A stretch of 64,000 nucleotides of DNA from Streptomyces sclerotialus (lineage in GTDB: Bacteria > Actinomycetota > Actinomycetes > Streptomycetales > Streptomycetaceae): positions 2,380,501 to 2,444,500 of the forward strand of contig NZ_JBFOHP010000002.1 of NCBI RefSeq assembly GCF_040907265.1. Reading direction: 5' to 3'. Below, one piece after another: positions 54,404 through 64,000 of the stretch. A program made the translations under genes and the position numbers. The notes under the pieces are model-generated. The model was given only the letters and a program-made list of their open reading frames with translations, was not told where the DNA came from and searched no databases. Numbering within the stretch: position 1 is the first letter of the stretch; each line of letters begins with the position of its first letter.

Positions 54404-55255
54404 TCAACTCCCGGACGCGGCGGGCGCGCTGGGGACGCTCACGTCGAAGTGGTGCGCATCACGCGCCGCTTTCAGCAGCGCGCCGAGTACCTTGGCCTTT
54501 TCCCTGCCGTGTTCCTCGCTGCCCCACTCGACCCGGCGTCCGCCGGTCAGCTCCAGGGTGATCGAGTCGTACGAACGTACGCGGATGACGCGCACGTCCT
54601 TGTCGACCGTATCGGGAAGCGCGGTGGCGACCTTCACCGCCGCGCGGTTCAGTGCAGGGATACCGAAACGGCGCAGGCTCGGCGAATCCGCCGCGTCCAT
54701 TTCCAGCCGGGGTACGTCGCGGGGCACCGCACCGACGGTGGCGAAACGTACACCGCGGTCGTCCACTTCAATGAACTTTCCGCCCTTTTGGAGGACGAGG
54801 ACGGGTTGCCTCTCGGCCACATCGAGGGAGATCGTGTCCGGCCAGGAGCGCGTCACTTCGACCGACTTGATACGGCGGAGCCGGTCACCCAGCCTCGCAG
54901 CGATGCCGTCCGTGTCCACCGAGGCCAGCGGCGCGCCCAGGGGCACGTCCGCGGCGGCCCGCACCTCACGCTCCGTCAGGACGTCGGTCCCGCGCACCCG
55001 CACATGCTCGGCGCGGAGCCACTCCGAGCCGTACAGCGCCCAGGTACCGAAGCCGCCCAGAAGCGCTATGAGCACCGTGCCCGCGATGAGGGTGCGGCGC
55101 CGCGGCCGACCGGGACGGCGCACCCCCGCCCCCGGCAGCCGCAGCCACCGGAGCCGGGAGCCGCGCCGCTCCTGCGGCTCCTCGGAATCGGCGGGCGGGC
55201 CGGCCGGCGCTCGATGCTGCTCGCCACGTCGGGCGGTCGACGACGGTCCGGCCAC
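54404..55255 (-). CDS. ftsQ: Cell division protein FtsQ
   Basis: A bitopic divisome protein linking FtsZ-ring and wall synthesis. 283 residues: a basic Arg/Pro-rich cytoplasmic N-terminus, one membrane helix at about 58-78 (RTLIAGTVLIALLGGFGTW), then the POTRA domain (EHVRVRGTDVLTEREVRAAADVPLG region) and the beta domain (YDSITLELTGGRRVEWGSEE). FtsQ lies downstream of murG, as usual in actinobacteria that keep murC elsewhere. Confidence 0.94.
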   Translation of the reverse strand: MAGPSSTARRGEQHRAPAGPPADSEEPQERRGSRLRWLRLPGAGVRRPGRPRRRTLIAGTVLIALLGGFGTWALYGSEWLRAEHVRVRGTDVLTEREVRAAADVPLGAPLASVDTDGIAARLGDRLRRIKSVEVTRSWPDTISLDVAERQPVLVLQKGGKFIEVDDRGVRFATVGAVPRDVPRLEMDAADSPSLRRFGIPALNRAAVKVATALPDTVDKDVRVIRVRSYDSITLELTGGRRVEWGSEEHGREKAKVLGALLKAARDAHHFDVSVPSAPAASGS

Positions 55256-55297
55256 GCTCCCTCTCCTTCCGGCCGCCTGGGGCCTGTCGCGAAGGCC

Positions 55298-56389
55298 TCA
55301 GCCGCGGCGGGAGGCGATCGCTTCGTAGACCATGCCGACGAGGAGTTCGTCGGCGTCTCTGCGGCCGAATTCGGCGGCCGCGCGGGACATCTCGTACAGC
55401 CGGTGCGGGTCCGAGAGCACCGGCAGGACGTTGCTCTGCACCCACTCGGGGGACAGCTGCGCGTCGTCGACCAGCAGGCCGCCGCCGGCGTTGACCACCG
55501 GCTGGGCGTTCAGCCGCTGCTCGCCGTTGCCGATGGGCAGCGGCACGTACGCGGCGGGCAGCCCGACGGCGGACAGTTCCGCGACGGTCATCGCGCCCGC
55601 GCGGCAGAGCATCATGTCGGCCGCGGCGTACGCGAGGTCCATCCGGTCCACGTACGGTACCGGGATGTACGGCGGCATCCCGGGCATGTTGTCGATCTGC
55701 GGCAGTTCGTTCTTCGGGCCGACCGCGTGCAGCACCTGGATGCCGGCGCGCTGGAAGCTCGGCACGGCGGCCTGGATGACCTCGTTCAGCCGGCGGGCGC
55801 CCTGCGAGCCGCCGGATACCAGCAGCGTGGGCAGGTTCGGGTCCAGGCCGAAGGCGGCCCGCGCCTCGGGGCGGACGGCCGCGCGGTCCAGGGTCGCGAT
55901 CGAACGGCGCAGCGGGATGCCGACGTAGCGGGCCTCGCGCAGCTTGCTGTCCGGGGTGGAGACGGCGACGAACTTGGCGTACCGCGAGCCGATCTTGTTG
56001 GCCAGGCCGGGCCGGGCGTTGGCCTCGTGCACGACGATCGGCACGCCCAGCCGCTTGGCGGCGAGGTAGCCGGGCAGTGCGACGTAGCCGCCGAAGCCGA
56101 CGACGCAGTCGGCCTTCGTGCGCTCCAGGATCTGCTCGGCGGCCTTGATGGTGCCGCGCAGCCGCCCGGGGACGGTGATCAGCTCGGGGGTGGGCTTGCG
56201 CGGCAGCGGAACGGCCGGGATCAGCCCCAGTTCGTAGCCGCGCTCCGGTACCAGCCGGGTCTCCAGTCCGCGTTCCGTGCCCAGTGCCGTGATCCCCACG
56301 GTCGGGTCCTGCCTGCGCAGGGCATCCGCGAGGGCGAGCGCGGGCTCGATGTGGCCGGCGGTCCCCCCACCGGCGAGTACGACATGCAC
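55298..56389 (-). CDS. murG: MurG glycosyltransferase
   Basis: Transfers GlcNAc to lipid I, giving lipid II on the inner face of the membrane. 363 residues of the GT-B fold: N-terminal [19 protein letters not shown], central [20 protein letters not shown] and [13 protein letters not shown], and the C-terminal donor site [16 protein letters not shown] with [11 protein letters not shown]. Six bases from the ftsW stop. Confidence 0.97.
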   Translation of the reverse strand: MHVVLAGGGTAGHIEPALALADALRRQDPTVGITALGTERGLETRLVPERGYELGLIPAVPLPRKPTPELITVPGRLRGTIKAAEQILERTKADCVVGFGGYVALPGYLAAKRLGVPIVVHEANARPGLANKIGSRYAKFVAVSTPDSKLREARYVGIPLRRSIATLDRAAVRPEARAAFGLDPNLPTLLVSGGSQGARRLNEVIQAAVPSFQRAGIQVLHAVGPKNELPQIDNMPGMPPYIPVPYVDRMDLAYAAADMMLCRAGAMTVAELSAVGLPAAYVPLPIGNGEQRLNAQPVVNAGGGLLVDDAQLSPEWVQSNVLPVLSDPHRLYEMSRAAAEFGRRDADELLVGMVYEAIASRRG

Positions 56390-56395
56390 CGAAAT

Positions 56396-57727
56396 TCACC
56401 GCTCTCCGGACGGCCGCTTCTTGACGCGCCGTCTCATCGTCTTCCGTCTCACCCCAGCCGGCATTCTCGCGAATACCGGCTGCCGCATGGCCAGCGCCGC
56501 CCGCGCCGCGGGCTCGTCACGCGCGAAGGCGATCAGGAGTCCGACGGCGAACATCGTCGGCAGCAGGGCGGAGCCTCCGTAGGAGAACAGCGGGAGCGGG
56601 ACACCGGCGATCGGCAGCAGGCCGAGCACCGCACCGATGTTGACCACGGCCTGGGCCGTGATCCAGGTGGTCACGCCACCCGCGGCGTACCGTACGAAGG
56701 GATCCTCCGTGCGTCCGGCCACGCGGATACCCGCATAGCCTAGAGCCGCGAACAGGGCGAGCACCGACAGCGTCCCCGCCAGTCCCAGTTCCTCCCCGGT
56801 GATGGCGAAGATGAAGTCGGTGTGCGGTTCAGGGAGTTCACCCCATTTTTCCATACTCGCGCCGAGACCGGATCCGAAGAATCCGCCGGACGCGAGAGCG
56901 TATATCCCGTGCACGGCCTGCCAGCACTGGTCGCCCGGGCCCGGGTCGGTCGCGCCGATGCACGCGAGCCGGGACATCCGGTTGGCGCTCGTCTTGATGA
57001 GCAGCGCCCCGATCGCGCCGGCCGCCGCCAGCACCCCGACGAAGAGCCGGGTGGGCGCTCCCGCGAGCCAGAGCAGTCCGAAAAGGATCGCCGTGAGAAT
57101 GATCGCGGTGCCCATGTCGCCGCCGAGCATGATGAGCCCGAGGAGCAGGAAGGCGGCCGGAATCAGCGGTACGAGCAGATGCTTCCACTGCGTCAGCAGC
57201 CGCCGCTCCTGCTTGCGGGCGAGCAGGTCGGCGCCCCACAGGACCAGCGCGAGCTTGCCGAACTCGCTGGGCTGGAGCTGGAAGGGACCGCCCAGCGAGA
57301 TCCAGTTCTGGTTGCCGTTGACCGCGACCCCTATCCCGGGCACCTGGACCAGGCACATCAGGAACACGGAGCCGGCCAGCAGCGGGTAGGCCAGCGCACG
57401 GTGCGCACGGATGGGGAGCTTGGTCGCCAGCACCATCAGGCCGCCGCCGAGCACCGCAGCGAGCAGCTGTTTGCGGAAGAAGTACGTCGGTGCCAGCCCG
57501 GACTGCAGGGCCTTGATCTCCGAGGCGGAGTAGACCATGACCAGGCCGAGCACCGTGATCAGCAGGCTGCCGCCGAGGACGAGGTAGTACGCCGTCAGCG
57601 GCCGGTCCCAGGCCCGCTTGAGCCGGGTGTAAAGGCCCAGCGGACCGCCGGGCCCGGACACCCGGGAAACCGGCGGCGTCCGCCGCGCCGGGCGCGGCGG
57701 TGCCTCCTTCGCCGGTCGGGCCGTCAT
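56396..57727 (-). CDS. ftsW: Septal peptidoglycan polymerase FtsW
   Basis: A SEDS-family glycosyltransferase of 443 residues, partner of FtsI. Ten membrane helices; VMVYSASEIKALQ near residue 65, NGNQNWISLGGPFQLQPSE near 150, GSGLGASMEKWGELPEPHTDFIFA near 290 and PIAGVPLPLFSYGGSALLP near 385 are typical. Proline- and arginine-rich N-terminus and a strongly basic C-terminal tail. ATG 57727 has GGAGGGG seven bases upstream. Confidence 0.97.
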   Translation of the reverse strand: MTARPAKEAPPRPARRTPPVSRVSGPGGPLGLYTRLKRAWDRPLTAYYLVLGGSLLITVLGLVMVYSASEIKALQSGLAPTYFFRKQLLAAVLGGGLMVLATKLPIRAHRALAYPLLAGSVFLMCLVQVPGIGVAVNGNQNWISLGGPFQLQPSEFGKLALVLWGADLLARKQERRLLTQWKHLLVPLIPAAFLLLGLIMLGGDMGTAIILTAILFGLLWLAGAPTRLFVGVLAAAGAIGALLIKTSANRMSRLACIGATDPGPGDQCWQAVHGIYALASGGFFGSGLGASMEKWGELPEPHTDFIFAITGEELGLAGTLSVLALFAALGYAGIRVAGRTEDPFVRYAAGGVTTWITAQAVVNIGAVLGLLPIAGVPLPLFSYGGSALLPTMFAVGLLIAFARDEPAARAALAMRQPVFARMPAGVRRKTMRRRVKKRPSGER

Positions 57728-57789
57728 CCTCGTCCCCTCCACAGATGCGCTGCGCCGTACGTCCACGGCACGGGCGGGGACGTACGGTT

Positions 57790-59205
57790 CTACTGGTCCC
57801 GCGCGGCCAGCTCGCGGACCGCGTCGGCGAAGGCGTCGCCCCGCTTGTTGTAGTTCAGGTACATGTCCATCGAGGCGCAGGCCGGTGCCAGCAGGACCGT
57901 ATCGCCCGGCCGGGCCAGCCGCTGGGCCTCCCGTACCGCCTCGGACATCGCCCCAGTGTCGGTCCGGTCGAGGTCGACGACGGGCACATCCGGGGCGTGT
58001 CGCGCCAGCGCTTCGCGGATCAGCGCACGGTCCCGGCCGATGAGGACGGCGCCGCGCAGCCGCTCGGCGGACTTCTGCACCAGCTCGTCGAAGGTCGCTC
58101 CCTTGGCGAGCCCGCCGGCGATCCACACGATGTGCTCGTAGGCCGCCAACGACGCCTCGGTGGCGTGGGTGTTGGTGGCCTTGGAGTCGTCCACGTAGGC
58201 GACGCCGTCGACGTCCGCGACGTGCTGGATGCGGTGTGCGTCGGGGTGGAAGCTGCGCAGGCCGTCGCGGACGGAGGCGGGCCGGACACCGAACGCGCGT
58301 GCGAGCGCCGCCGCGGCGAGCGCGTTGGCGATGTTGTGCGGCGCGGGCGGGTTCACATCGGTGACCTCGGCCAGCTCCTGGGCCTGCTTCTGCCGGTTCT
58401 CGACGAACGCGCGGTCGACGAGGATGCCCTCGACGACACCCACCTGGCCGGGGCCCGGCGTGCCGAGGGTGAAGCCGATCGCCCGGCAGCCCTCCTCGAC
58501 GTCGGCCTCCCGGACCAGGTCCTCGGTGGCCTTGTCGGCGACGTTGTAGACGCAGGCGACCGTGTTGCCCTCGTAGATCCGGCCCTTGTCGGCGGCGTAC
58601 GCCTCCATGGAGCCGTGCCAGTCGAGGTGGTCGGGTGCCAGGTTCAGCACGGCGGCGGAGTGGGCGCGCAGCGAGGGCGCCCAGTGCAGCTGGTAGCTGG
58701 AGAGCTCGACGGCGAGCACGTCGTACTCGCCGTGGAGCACCACGTCGACGATCGGAGTGCCGATGTTGCCGACGGCCGCGGTCCGCAGCCCCTCGGCGGC
58801 CAGGATCGACGCCAGCATCTGCGTGGTGGTCGTCTTGCCGTTGGTGCCGGTGATACCGAGCCAGGGGGCGGCGCCGGGGCCGCGGAGCCGCCAGGCGACC
58901 TCCACGTCCCCGATGACGTCCACGCCCGCCTCGGCGGCGGCCGCGAAGAGCGGGCTGGTGGGCTTCCAGCCCGGGGAGGTGACGACGAGGTCGGTGCCCT
59001 CGGGCAGCGTCTCACCGTCACCGAGGCGTACCTCGATCCCCGCGGTCCGCAGCTCCGCCGCGGTGGCCTGCTGCTTCTCGCCGTCGCCGCCGTCCACGAC
59101 GGTGACGTGGGCGCCGAGCCCGGCCAGGGCGCGTGCGGCGCTGATGCCGCTCACGCCCAGGCCGGCGACGGTGATCCGCTGTCCGGCGAACTCCTGCCCG
59201 GTCAC
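57790..59205 (-). CDS. murD: UDP-MurNAc-L-Ala-D-Glu ligase
   Basis: Adds D-glutamate to UDP-MurNAc-L-Ala. 471 residues: N-terminal Rossmann domain ([17 protein letters not shown]), ATP-binding [14 protein letters not shown], central [13 protein letters not shown] and [16 protein letters not shown], and C-terminal [16 protein letters not shown] 59205 overlaps the mraY stop (GTGA). Confidence 0.97.
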   Translation of the reverse strand: MTGQEFAGQRITVAGLGVSGISAARALAGLGAHVTVVDGGDGEKQQATAAELRTAGIEVRLGDGETLPEGTDLVVTSPGWKPTSPLFAAAAEAGVDVIGDVEVAWRLRGPGAAPWLGITGTNGKTTTTQMLASILAAEGLRTAAVGNIGTPIVDVVLHGEYDVLAVELSSYQLHWAPSLRAHSAAVLNLAPDHLDWHGSMEAYAADKGRIYEGNTVACVYNVADKATEDLVREADVEEGCRAIGFTLGTPGPGQVGVVEGILVDRAFVENRQKQAQELAEVTDVNPPAPHNIANALAAAALARAFGVRPASVRDGLRSFHPDAHRIQHVADVDGVAYVDDSKATNTHATEASLAAYEHIVWIAGGLAKGATFDELVQKSAERLRGAVLIGRDRALIREALARHAPDVPVVDLDRTDTGAMSEAVREAQRLARPGDTVLLAPACASMDMYLNYNKRGDAFADAVRELAARDQ

Positions 59206-60275
59206 TTGGCCGCCTGCCAGCCGCCGTAGAAGATGCCGAGGCCGACGATCACGCACATGCCCTGGATGATCCAGAACCGGACCACCACAAGGACTTCGGA
59301 CCACCCCTTCAGTTCGAAGTGGTGCTGGAGTGGTGCCATCCGGAAGACCCGCTTGCCGGTGAGCCGGAAGGAGCCGACCTGGATGACCACGGACATGGTG
59401 ATCAGGACGAAGAGGCCGCCGAGGATGGCCAGCAGCAGCTCCGTGCGGGAGCAGATCGCGAGGCCCGCGAGCGCGCCGCCGAGGGCGAGCGAGCCGGTGT
59501 CCCCCATGAAGATCTTGGCGGGCGAGGTGTTCCACCACAGGAAGCCGAAGCAGGCACCCATCAGGGCGGAGGCCACGACCGCGAGGTCGAGCGGGTCACG
59601 TACCTCGTAGCAGCCGGGGCCCGCGGTGATCTGGTTGGCGCAGGACTCCTGGTACTGCCAGATGCCGATGAAGGTGTACGCGCCGAAGACCATCACCGAG
59701 GCGCCGGTGGCCAGGCCGTCCAGGCCGTCGGTGAGGTTCACGCCGTTGGACATCGCCAGGATCATGAACAGCGCCCAGATCACGAAGATCACGGGGCCGA
59801 TCTGCCAGCCGAAGTCCTGGGTGAAGGAGAGCCGGTCCGAGGCCGGCGTCTGTCCCCGCAGGTCGGCGAACTGCAGGGACAGCACGGCGAAGGCGATGCC
59901 GACGATCAGCTGGCCCGCCATCTTGGCCTTGGCCCGCAGGCCCAGCGACCGCTGCTTGACGATCTTGATGTAGTCGTCGAGGAAGCCCACCAGGCCCATG
60001 CCGGCCATCAGGAACAGCACCAGCACACCGGAGAAGGTGGGGTCGCTGCTCGTGATCACCTTGGTCAGCGCGTACGCGATGATCGTGGCCAGGATGAAGG
60101 CGATGCCGCCCATGGTGGGCGTACCGCGCTTGCTGTGGTGGTCCCGCGGTCCGTCGTCGCGGATGAACTGCCCGTACCCCTTGCGGGCCAGCAGCTTGAT
60201 CAGCAGCGGGGTGCCGATCAGGGTCAGGAAGAGCCCGATCATTCCGGAGAAGAGGATCTGCTTCATCGTGTTCAT
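59202..60275 (-). CDS. mraY: Phospho-MurNAc-pentapeptide transferase MraY
   Basis: Makes lipid I by moving phospho-MurNAc-pentapeptide onto undecaprenyl phosphate. A 357-residue protein with about ten membrane helices and the catalytic Asp motifs [30 protein letters not shown] and [12 protein letters not shown], plus [10 protein letters not shown] near the end. It overlaps murF (ATGA) and murD (GTGA). Target of several Streptomyces nucleoside antibiotics in other bacteria. Confidence 0.97.
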   Translation of the reverse strand: MNTMKQILFSGMIGLFLTLIGTPLLIKLLARKGYGQFIRDDGPRDHHSKRGTPTMGGIAFILATIIAYALTKVITSSDPTFSGVLVLFLMAGMGLVGFLDDYIKIVKQRSLGLRAKAKMAGQLIVGIAFAVLSLQFADLRGQTPASDRLSFTQDFGWQIGPVIFVIWALFMILAMSNGVNLTDGLDGLATGASVMVFGAYTFIGIWQYQESCANQITAGPGCYEVRDPLDLAVVASALMGACFGFLWWNTSPAKIFMGDTGSLALGGALAGLAICSRTELLLAILGGLFVLITMSVVIQVGSFRLTGKRVFRMAPLQHHFELKGWSEVLVVVRFWIIQGMCVIVGLGIFYGGWQAAK

Positions 60276-61693
60276 CGGGCGACGGCCCCGCCCTCAGCAG
60301 CGTCGCCCTCGTCCAGCAATGCGGACGCGACCCGCTCCAGCCCCTCCGACCTGGACGCCTTCACCAGCACCACGTCTCCCGGCTGCAGTTCACTGCGCAG
60401 CAGGTCGACCGCTGCCCGCGCGTCGGACACGTGCACCGACTCCTCACCCCACGAACCCTCGTTATAAGCGCCCATTTGCAGCCAGGCGGCTTCCCGCCCC
60501 CCTACTGCCACGAGCTTGCTGACGTTGAGCCGGACGGCGAGCCGCCCGACAGCGTCGTGCTCGGCGAGTGACTCCTCGCCGAGCTCGGCCATCTGACCGA
60601 GCACCGCCCACGTACGCCGCCCCTTGCCCATCGCCACGAGTGCGCGCAGCGCAGCCCGCATGGACTCGGGGTTCGCGTTGTAGGCGTCGTTGACGACCGT
60701 CACGCCGTCCGTGCGCTCGGTGACCTCCATACGCCAGCGGGAGAGCGTGCCTGCCTCGGAGAGCGCGGACGCGATCTCGTCTGCGGGCATGCCCGACACA
60801 TGGGCGACGGCGGCCGCGGCGAGCGCGTTCGACACGTGGTGCTCACCGTACAGCCGCAGGATCACGTCGCTGCACCCGGAGGGTGTGTGAAGCGTGAAGG
60901 CGGGGCGACCGTCGTCGGTGAGCCGGACGTTCTCGGCACGGATGTCGGCTTCGGGGGACTCGCCGAAGAAGACCGTACGGGCCTTGGTACGTGAGGCCAT
61001 GGCGCGTACGTACACATCGTCGGCGTTGAGGATCGCGATGCCGCCCTCGTCCGCTTCGGGCAGCGACTCGACCAGCTCGCCCTTGGCTTCGGCGATCTTC
61101 TCGCGGCCGCCGAACTCGCCGATGTGCGCACTGCCGACGTTCAGGACGAGCCCGATGCGCGGCGGGGTCAGCTCTGTGAGGTAGCGGATGTGGCCGACAC
61201 CGCGGGCACCCATCTCCAGGACGAGGTGCCGGGTGCCGTTCTCGGCCCGCAGCGCGGTCAGCGGCAGGCCGATCTCGTTGTTCAGGTTGCCTTCGGGCCA
61301 CACCGTCGGGCCGCTGCGCTGCAGCAGCTGCGCGATGAGGTCCTTGGTGCTGGTCTTGCCCGCCGACCCCGTGAGGGCGACGACGTCCACACCCAGCCGC
61401 CGGACGACCTCACGTGCCAGCGCGCCGAGCGCCGCCACGACGTCGTCGACGACGATCGCGGGCACGCCGACGGGGCGGGCGGCCAGCACGGCCGCCGCGC
61501 CGGACTCCACCGCCGTGGCCGCGAAGTCGTGTCCGTCGACCCGCTCACCGGCGAACGCGGCGAACAGCGCGCCGTCGGTCACGGCCCGCGAGTCGATCAC
61601 GACCGGCCCGGTGACCTGGACCGAGCCATCCGGTATGTCGTGCTGCCGCCCGCCGACGATGCCGGCGATCTCGGCGAGGGACAGGGAGATCAC
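60272..61693 (-). CDS. murF: UDP-MurNAc-tripeptide D-Ala-D-Ala ligase
   Basis: Adds the terminal D-Ala-D-Ala. 473 residues with the ATP loop [19 protein letters not shown], the [16 protein letters not shown] segment and the C-terminal [20 protein letters not shown], all typical of MurF. GTG start at 61693, 62 bases after murE. The stop overlaps the mraY ATG. Confidence 0.97.
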   Translation of the reverse strand: MISLSLAEIAGIVGGRQHDIPDGSVQVTGPVVIDSRAVTDGALFAAFAGERVDGHDFAATAVESGAAAVLAARPVGVPAIVVDDVVAALGALAREVVRRLGVDVVALTGSAGKTSTKDLIAQLLQRSGPTVWPEGNLNNEIGLPLTALRAENGTRHLVLEMGARGVGHIRYLTELTPPRIGLVLNVGSAHIGEFGGREKIAEAKGELVESLPEADEGGIAILNADDVYVRAMASRTKARTVFFGESPEADIRAENVRLTDDGRPAFTLHTPSGCSDVILRLYGEHHVSNALAAAAVAHVSGMPADEIASALSEAGTLSRWRMEVTERTDGVTVVNDAYNANPESMRAALRALVAMGKGRRTWAVLGQMAELGEESLAEHDAVGRLAVRLNVSKLVAVGGREAAWLQMGAYNEGSWGEESVHVSDARAAVDLLRSELQPGDVVLVKASRSEGLERVASALLDEGDAAEGGAVAR

Positions 61694-61755
61694 AGGTCAC
61701 CTCCGGCCGGGGGCTGGAGATGCCGAGATGGGGGTTGTGCGCGCATGGCGGTGTG

Positions 61756-63456
61756 TCATCCCTGGTGATCGTGGTGCTGCTGCGACTTCAGTGAGCTCTC
61801 GATGGCCTCGCGCAGCACCTGGCGGTCGTCGAAGGGGCGTACCACTCCGGCGATGTCCTGGCCCTGCTCGTGGCCCTTCCCGGCGACGATGACGGTGTCG
61901 CCGGGCTCCGCGCGGGCGACCGCTGCGGCGATGGCGGCGGCCCGGTCCTCCTCGACCAGGACCGTGCCGCGCTCGTGGGACGGCACGTCGGCGGCGCCCG
62001 CGAGCATGGTGGCGAGGATGGCGAGGGGGTCCTCACCGCGTGGGTTGTCGCTGGTGAGGACCGCGGTGTCGGCGAGCCGGGCGATCGCGGCGCCCATCGG
62101 CATGCGCTTGGTGCGGTCGCGGTCGCCGCCGCAGCCCAGCACCGCGTGGATCTTGCCTTCGGTGACCTTGCGCAGCGCGCGCAGGACCGATTCGACAGCG
62201 TCCGTCTTGTGCGCGTAGTCGACCACCGCGAGGTAGCCCTGACCCGCGTCCACCCGCTCCAGACGGCCGGGCACGCCGGGCACGGCGGCCACGCCGTCGG
62301 CGGCGGTCTGCGGGTCGATGCCGGCCACCACGAGGGCCACGACGGCGGCCAGCGCGTTGGAGACGTTGAACGGGCCGGGGATCGGGGACGCGGCCTGTAC
62401 GGTCACGCCGTCCGGGCCGTGCACGGTGAACGTCGAGCCCAGCGTGCCGACCACGACGTCGGCGGCGCGCCAGTCGGCGTCCGGGTGGCCCTCGGCGGAG
62501 AACGAGGTGACCGGCACCTCGGACTCGCCCTCGATGAGCCGGCGGCCGTACTCGTCGTCGAAGTTCACCACGCCGAGCCGGGACCGGGCCTTGGTGAACA
62601 GCTGCGCCTTGGCCTGGAAGTAGTCCTCCATGCCCGTGTGGAACTCCATGTGTTCCGGGCTGAGGTTGTTGAAGACCGCCACGTCGAACACGCAGCCGTC
62701 GACCCGGCCGAGTACGAGGGCGTGGCTGGAGACCTCCATGGCGACCGACCGGACGCCGCGTTCGCGCATCACCGCGAAGAGCGCCTGCAGGTCGGTGGCT
62801 TCGGGCGTGGTCCGTTCGGACTTCAGCCGCTCGTCGCCGATGCGGGACTCGACGGTGCCGATCAGACCGGTGAGACCGCCGCCGGACTTCTCGGCGGCGG
62901 CGCGCAGGCCGCCGTCGATCAGGTACGCGGTGGTCGTCTTGCCCGACGTGCCGGTGATGCCGATCTGCAGCAGTTCGGCCCCCGGGTCGCCGTAGATCGA
63001 CACGGCCAGCGCACCCATCCGGGCCCGCGGGTCGTCGACCGTGAGCACCGGCAGCCCCGTCGCGGCGGCCCGCTCGGTGCCGGCCGGGTCGGCCAGGATC
63101 GCCGTGGCGCCCAGTTCGGCGGCCTGCGCGGCGAAGTCGGCGCCGTGGAAGCGGGCACCGGGCAGCGCGGCGTAGATGTCGCCGGGGCGTACCGCGCGGG
63201 AATCGTGCGTGATGCCGGTGACCGAGGCTTCCGCCGCCGGCACGGCCGTGCCCAGCTGGTGTGCCAGATCCGCCAGGGGGACCGGACGTACGTGCTCGGG
63301 GCGGGGCGGGCCGGGATGTTTGCCGGGGCCGTCCTGCTGGGCATTGGGGGACTGATCAGCATGTGACACGGCGGTGAGCGTACCGGGCCCATGGGCCTCG
63401 GGGCGAAGCGAGGGACGCGGCCGTGGGCGGTTCCCCGCGTCGGGAGTGATGGTCAT
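61756..63456 (-). CDS. murE: UDP-MurNAc-dipeptide: diaminopimelate ligase
   Basis: Adds the third stem residue. 566 residues, longer than E. coli MurE because of a Pro-rich 65-residue N-terminal extension usual in Streptomyces. ATP loop GITGTSGKTTTAYLIDGG; the TSDNPRGEDP motif near residue 455 marks a diaminopimelate-type enzyme (LL-DAP in Streptomyces). ATG 63456 has GAGGTGA six bases upstream; the adjacent GTG 63459 is the alternative. Confidence 0.96.
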   Translation of the reverse strand: MTITPDAGNRPRPRPSLRPEAHGPGTLTAVSHADQSPNAQQDGPGKHPGPPRPEHVRPVPLADLAHQLGTAVPAAEASVTGITHDSRAVRPGDIYAALPGARFHGADFAAQAAELGATAILADPAGTERAAATGLPVLTVDDPRARMGALAVSIYGDPGAELLQIGITGTSGKTTTAYLIDGGLRAAAEKSGGGLTGLIGTVESRIGDERLKSERTTPEATDLQALFAVMRERGVRSVAMEVSSHALVLGRVDGCVFDVAVFNNLSPEHMEFHTGMEDYFQAKAQLFTKARSRLGVVNFDDEYGRRLIEGESEVPVTSFSAEGHPDADWRAADVVVGTLGSTFTVHGPDGVTVQAASPIPGPFNVSNALAAVVALVVAGIDPQTAADGVAAVPGVPGRLERVDAGQGYLAVVDYAHKTDAVESVLRALRKVTEGKIHAVLGCGGDRDRTKRMPMGAAIARLADTAVLTSDNPRGEDPLAILATMLAGAADVPSHERGTVLVEEDRAAAIAAAVARAEPGDTVIVAGKGHEQGQDIAGVVRPFDDRQVLREAIESSLKSQQHHDHQG

Positions 63457-63467
63457 CACGAATCACC

Positions 63468-64000
63468 TCATTCGCCCGGCTTGAAGCTGACCGGGAGTCG
63501 TGGTGCCTCGGCACCGGTGGGCGGCACCTGGAGCGACTTCAGCGCGAACTGCATGACCTGCTTGTAGATCGGGCCGCAGACCTGGCCGCCGAAGTAGCTG
63601 CCCTTGGTCGGATTCTGTACGGCGCAGTAGACGGTGATGCGGGGCTTGTCGGCGGGCGCGAAGCCCGCGAAGGAGGCCGTGTACCCGTGATAGCGGCCGG
63701 TCTTCGGATCCACCCGGTTGGAGGTGCCGGTCTTGCCGCCGACCCGGTAGCCCGGGATCTTCGCCGCGGTGCCGGTGCCCTCCTGGTCGTCGACCACCGA
63801 TTCGAGCATCCGGGCGAGCGTCTTCGCGGTCTTCGGACTCACCACGCGGGTCTTCTTCGGCTTGGGCGCGGCGGCGTACCGGCCGTCGGGGCCCTTGGTG
63901 CCGCGTACGAGCGTGGGCGCGATGCGCTCACCGCCGTTGGCGATGGTGGAGTACACGGACGCGGCCTGCACGGCGTTGAGCGAGAGGCCCTGCCCGAAGG
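63468..64000 (-). CDS. ftsI: Septal transpeptidase FtsI, 5' part outside window
   Basis: C-terminal 176 residues of a class B penicillin-binding protein, continuing beyond base 64000. The third penicillin-binding motif is in GYRVGGKTGTSNRVDP; AVQAASVYSTIANGG before it and FGGQVCGPIYKQVMQFALK after it are typical of FtsI/PBP3. Its stop is 11 bases before murE, the standard dcw order. Confidence 0.94.
   Translation of the reverse strand, partial: FGQGLSLNAVQAASVYSTIANGGERIAPTLVRGTKGPDGRYAAAPKPKKTRVVSPKTAKTLARMLESVVDDQEGTGTAAKIPGYRVGGKTGTSNRVDPKTGRYHGYTASFAGFAPADKPRITVYCAVQNPTKGSYFGGQVCGPIYKQVMQFALKSLQVPPTGAEAPRLPVSFKPGE

Overview
The window is a piece of Streptomyces chromosome, or of a very close relative. 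Third codon positions are almost all G or C, GTG and TTG starts are common, and many genes overlap by four bases (ATGA or GTGA). From memory, the core gene order is that of the Streptomyces coelicolor region running from trpC and the his operon through dnaE, ileS and divIVA to the division and cell wall (dcw) cluster. No tRNA, rRNA, CRISPR array, insertion sequence or prophage was seen.

Layout. (a) 1-5.4 kb: trpC (cut by the window edge), small conserved membrane proteins, trpE and hisI. (b) 5.4-13.4 kb: an accessory block with a YggS-like PLP protein and two tiny upstream ORFs, a LysR regulator divergent from a Bacillus-type succinate dehydrogenase (sdhCAB), a three-gene cobalt-type nitrile hydratase whose beta subunit is split, and a Fic-like toxin-antitoxin pair. 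(c) 13.4-19.3 kb: the his operon hisD-C-B-(small membrane protein)-H-priA-ridA-F. (d) 19.5-27.4 kb: a membrane protein with a repeat-rich domain, a LON-domain protein, YbaK, a 24-residue gene that looks like ribosomal protein bL37, an ABC exporter and a NYN-domain protein. (e) 27.5-43.3 kb: dnaE, a DUF2252 protein, two DsbA-like thioredoxin-fold proteins, phoD, an MscS channel, a Na+/H+ antiporter, rluD, lspA and a DksA-like protein with a Lys/Ala-rich tail. (f) 43.3-47.1 kb: ileS behind a T-box leader. (g) 47.1-49.0 kb: an accessory TetR/oxidoreductase pair with two clear operators. (h) 49.1-64 kb: divIVA, yggT, sepF, yggS, pgeF, ftsZ, ftsQ, murG, ftsW, murD, mraY, murF, murE and the 3' end of ftsI, all on the minus strand.

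How the parts work together. Regions a and c make tryptophan and histidine; PriA serves both pathways, as expected in actinobacteria without trpF. Region h makes lipid II and the FtsZ ring. Most of the unusual biology lies in the two accessory blocks, in the start regions (several promoters place transcription on or next to the start codon), and in the ileS locus. There a translational T-box precedes an isoleucyl-tRNA synthetase whose HIGH motif reads GAHH, a form linked to strong mupirocin resistance.
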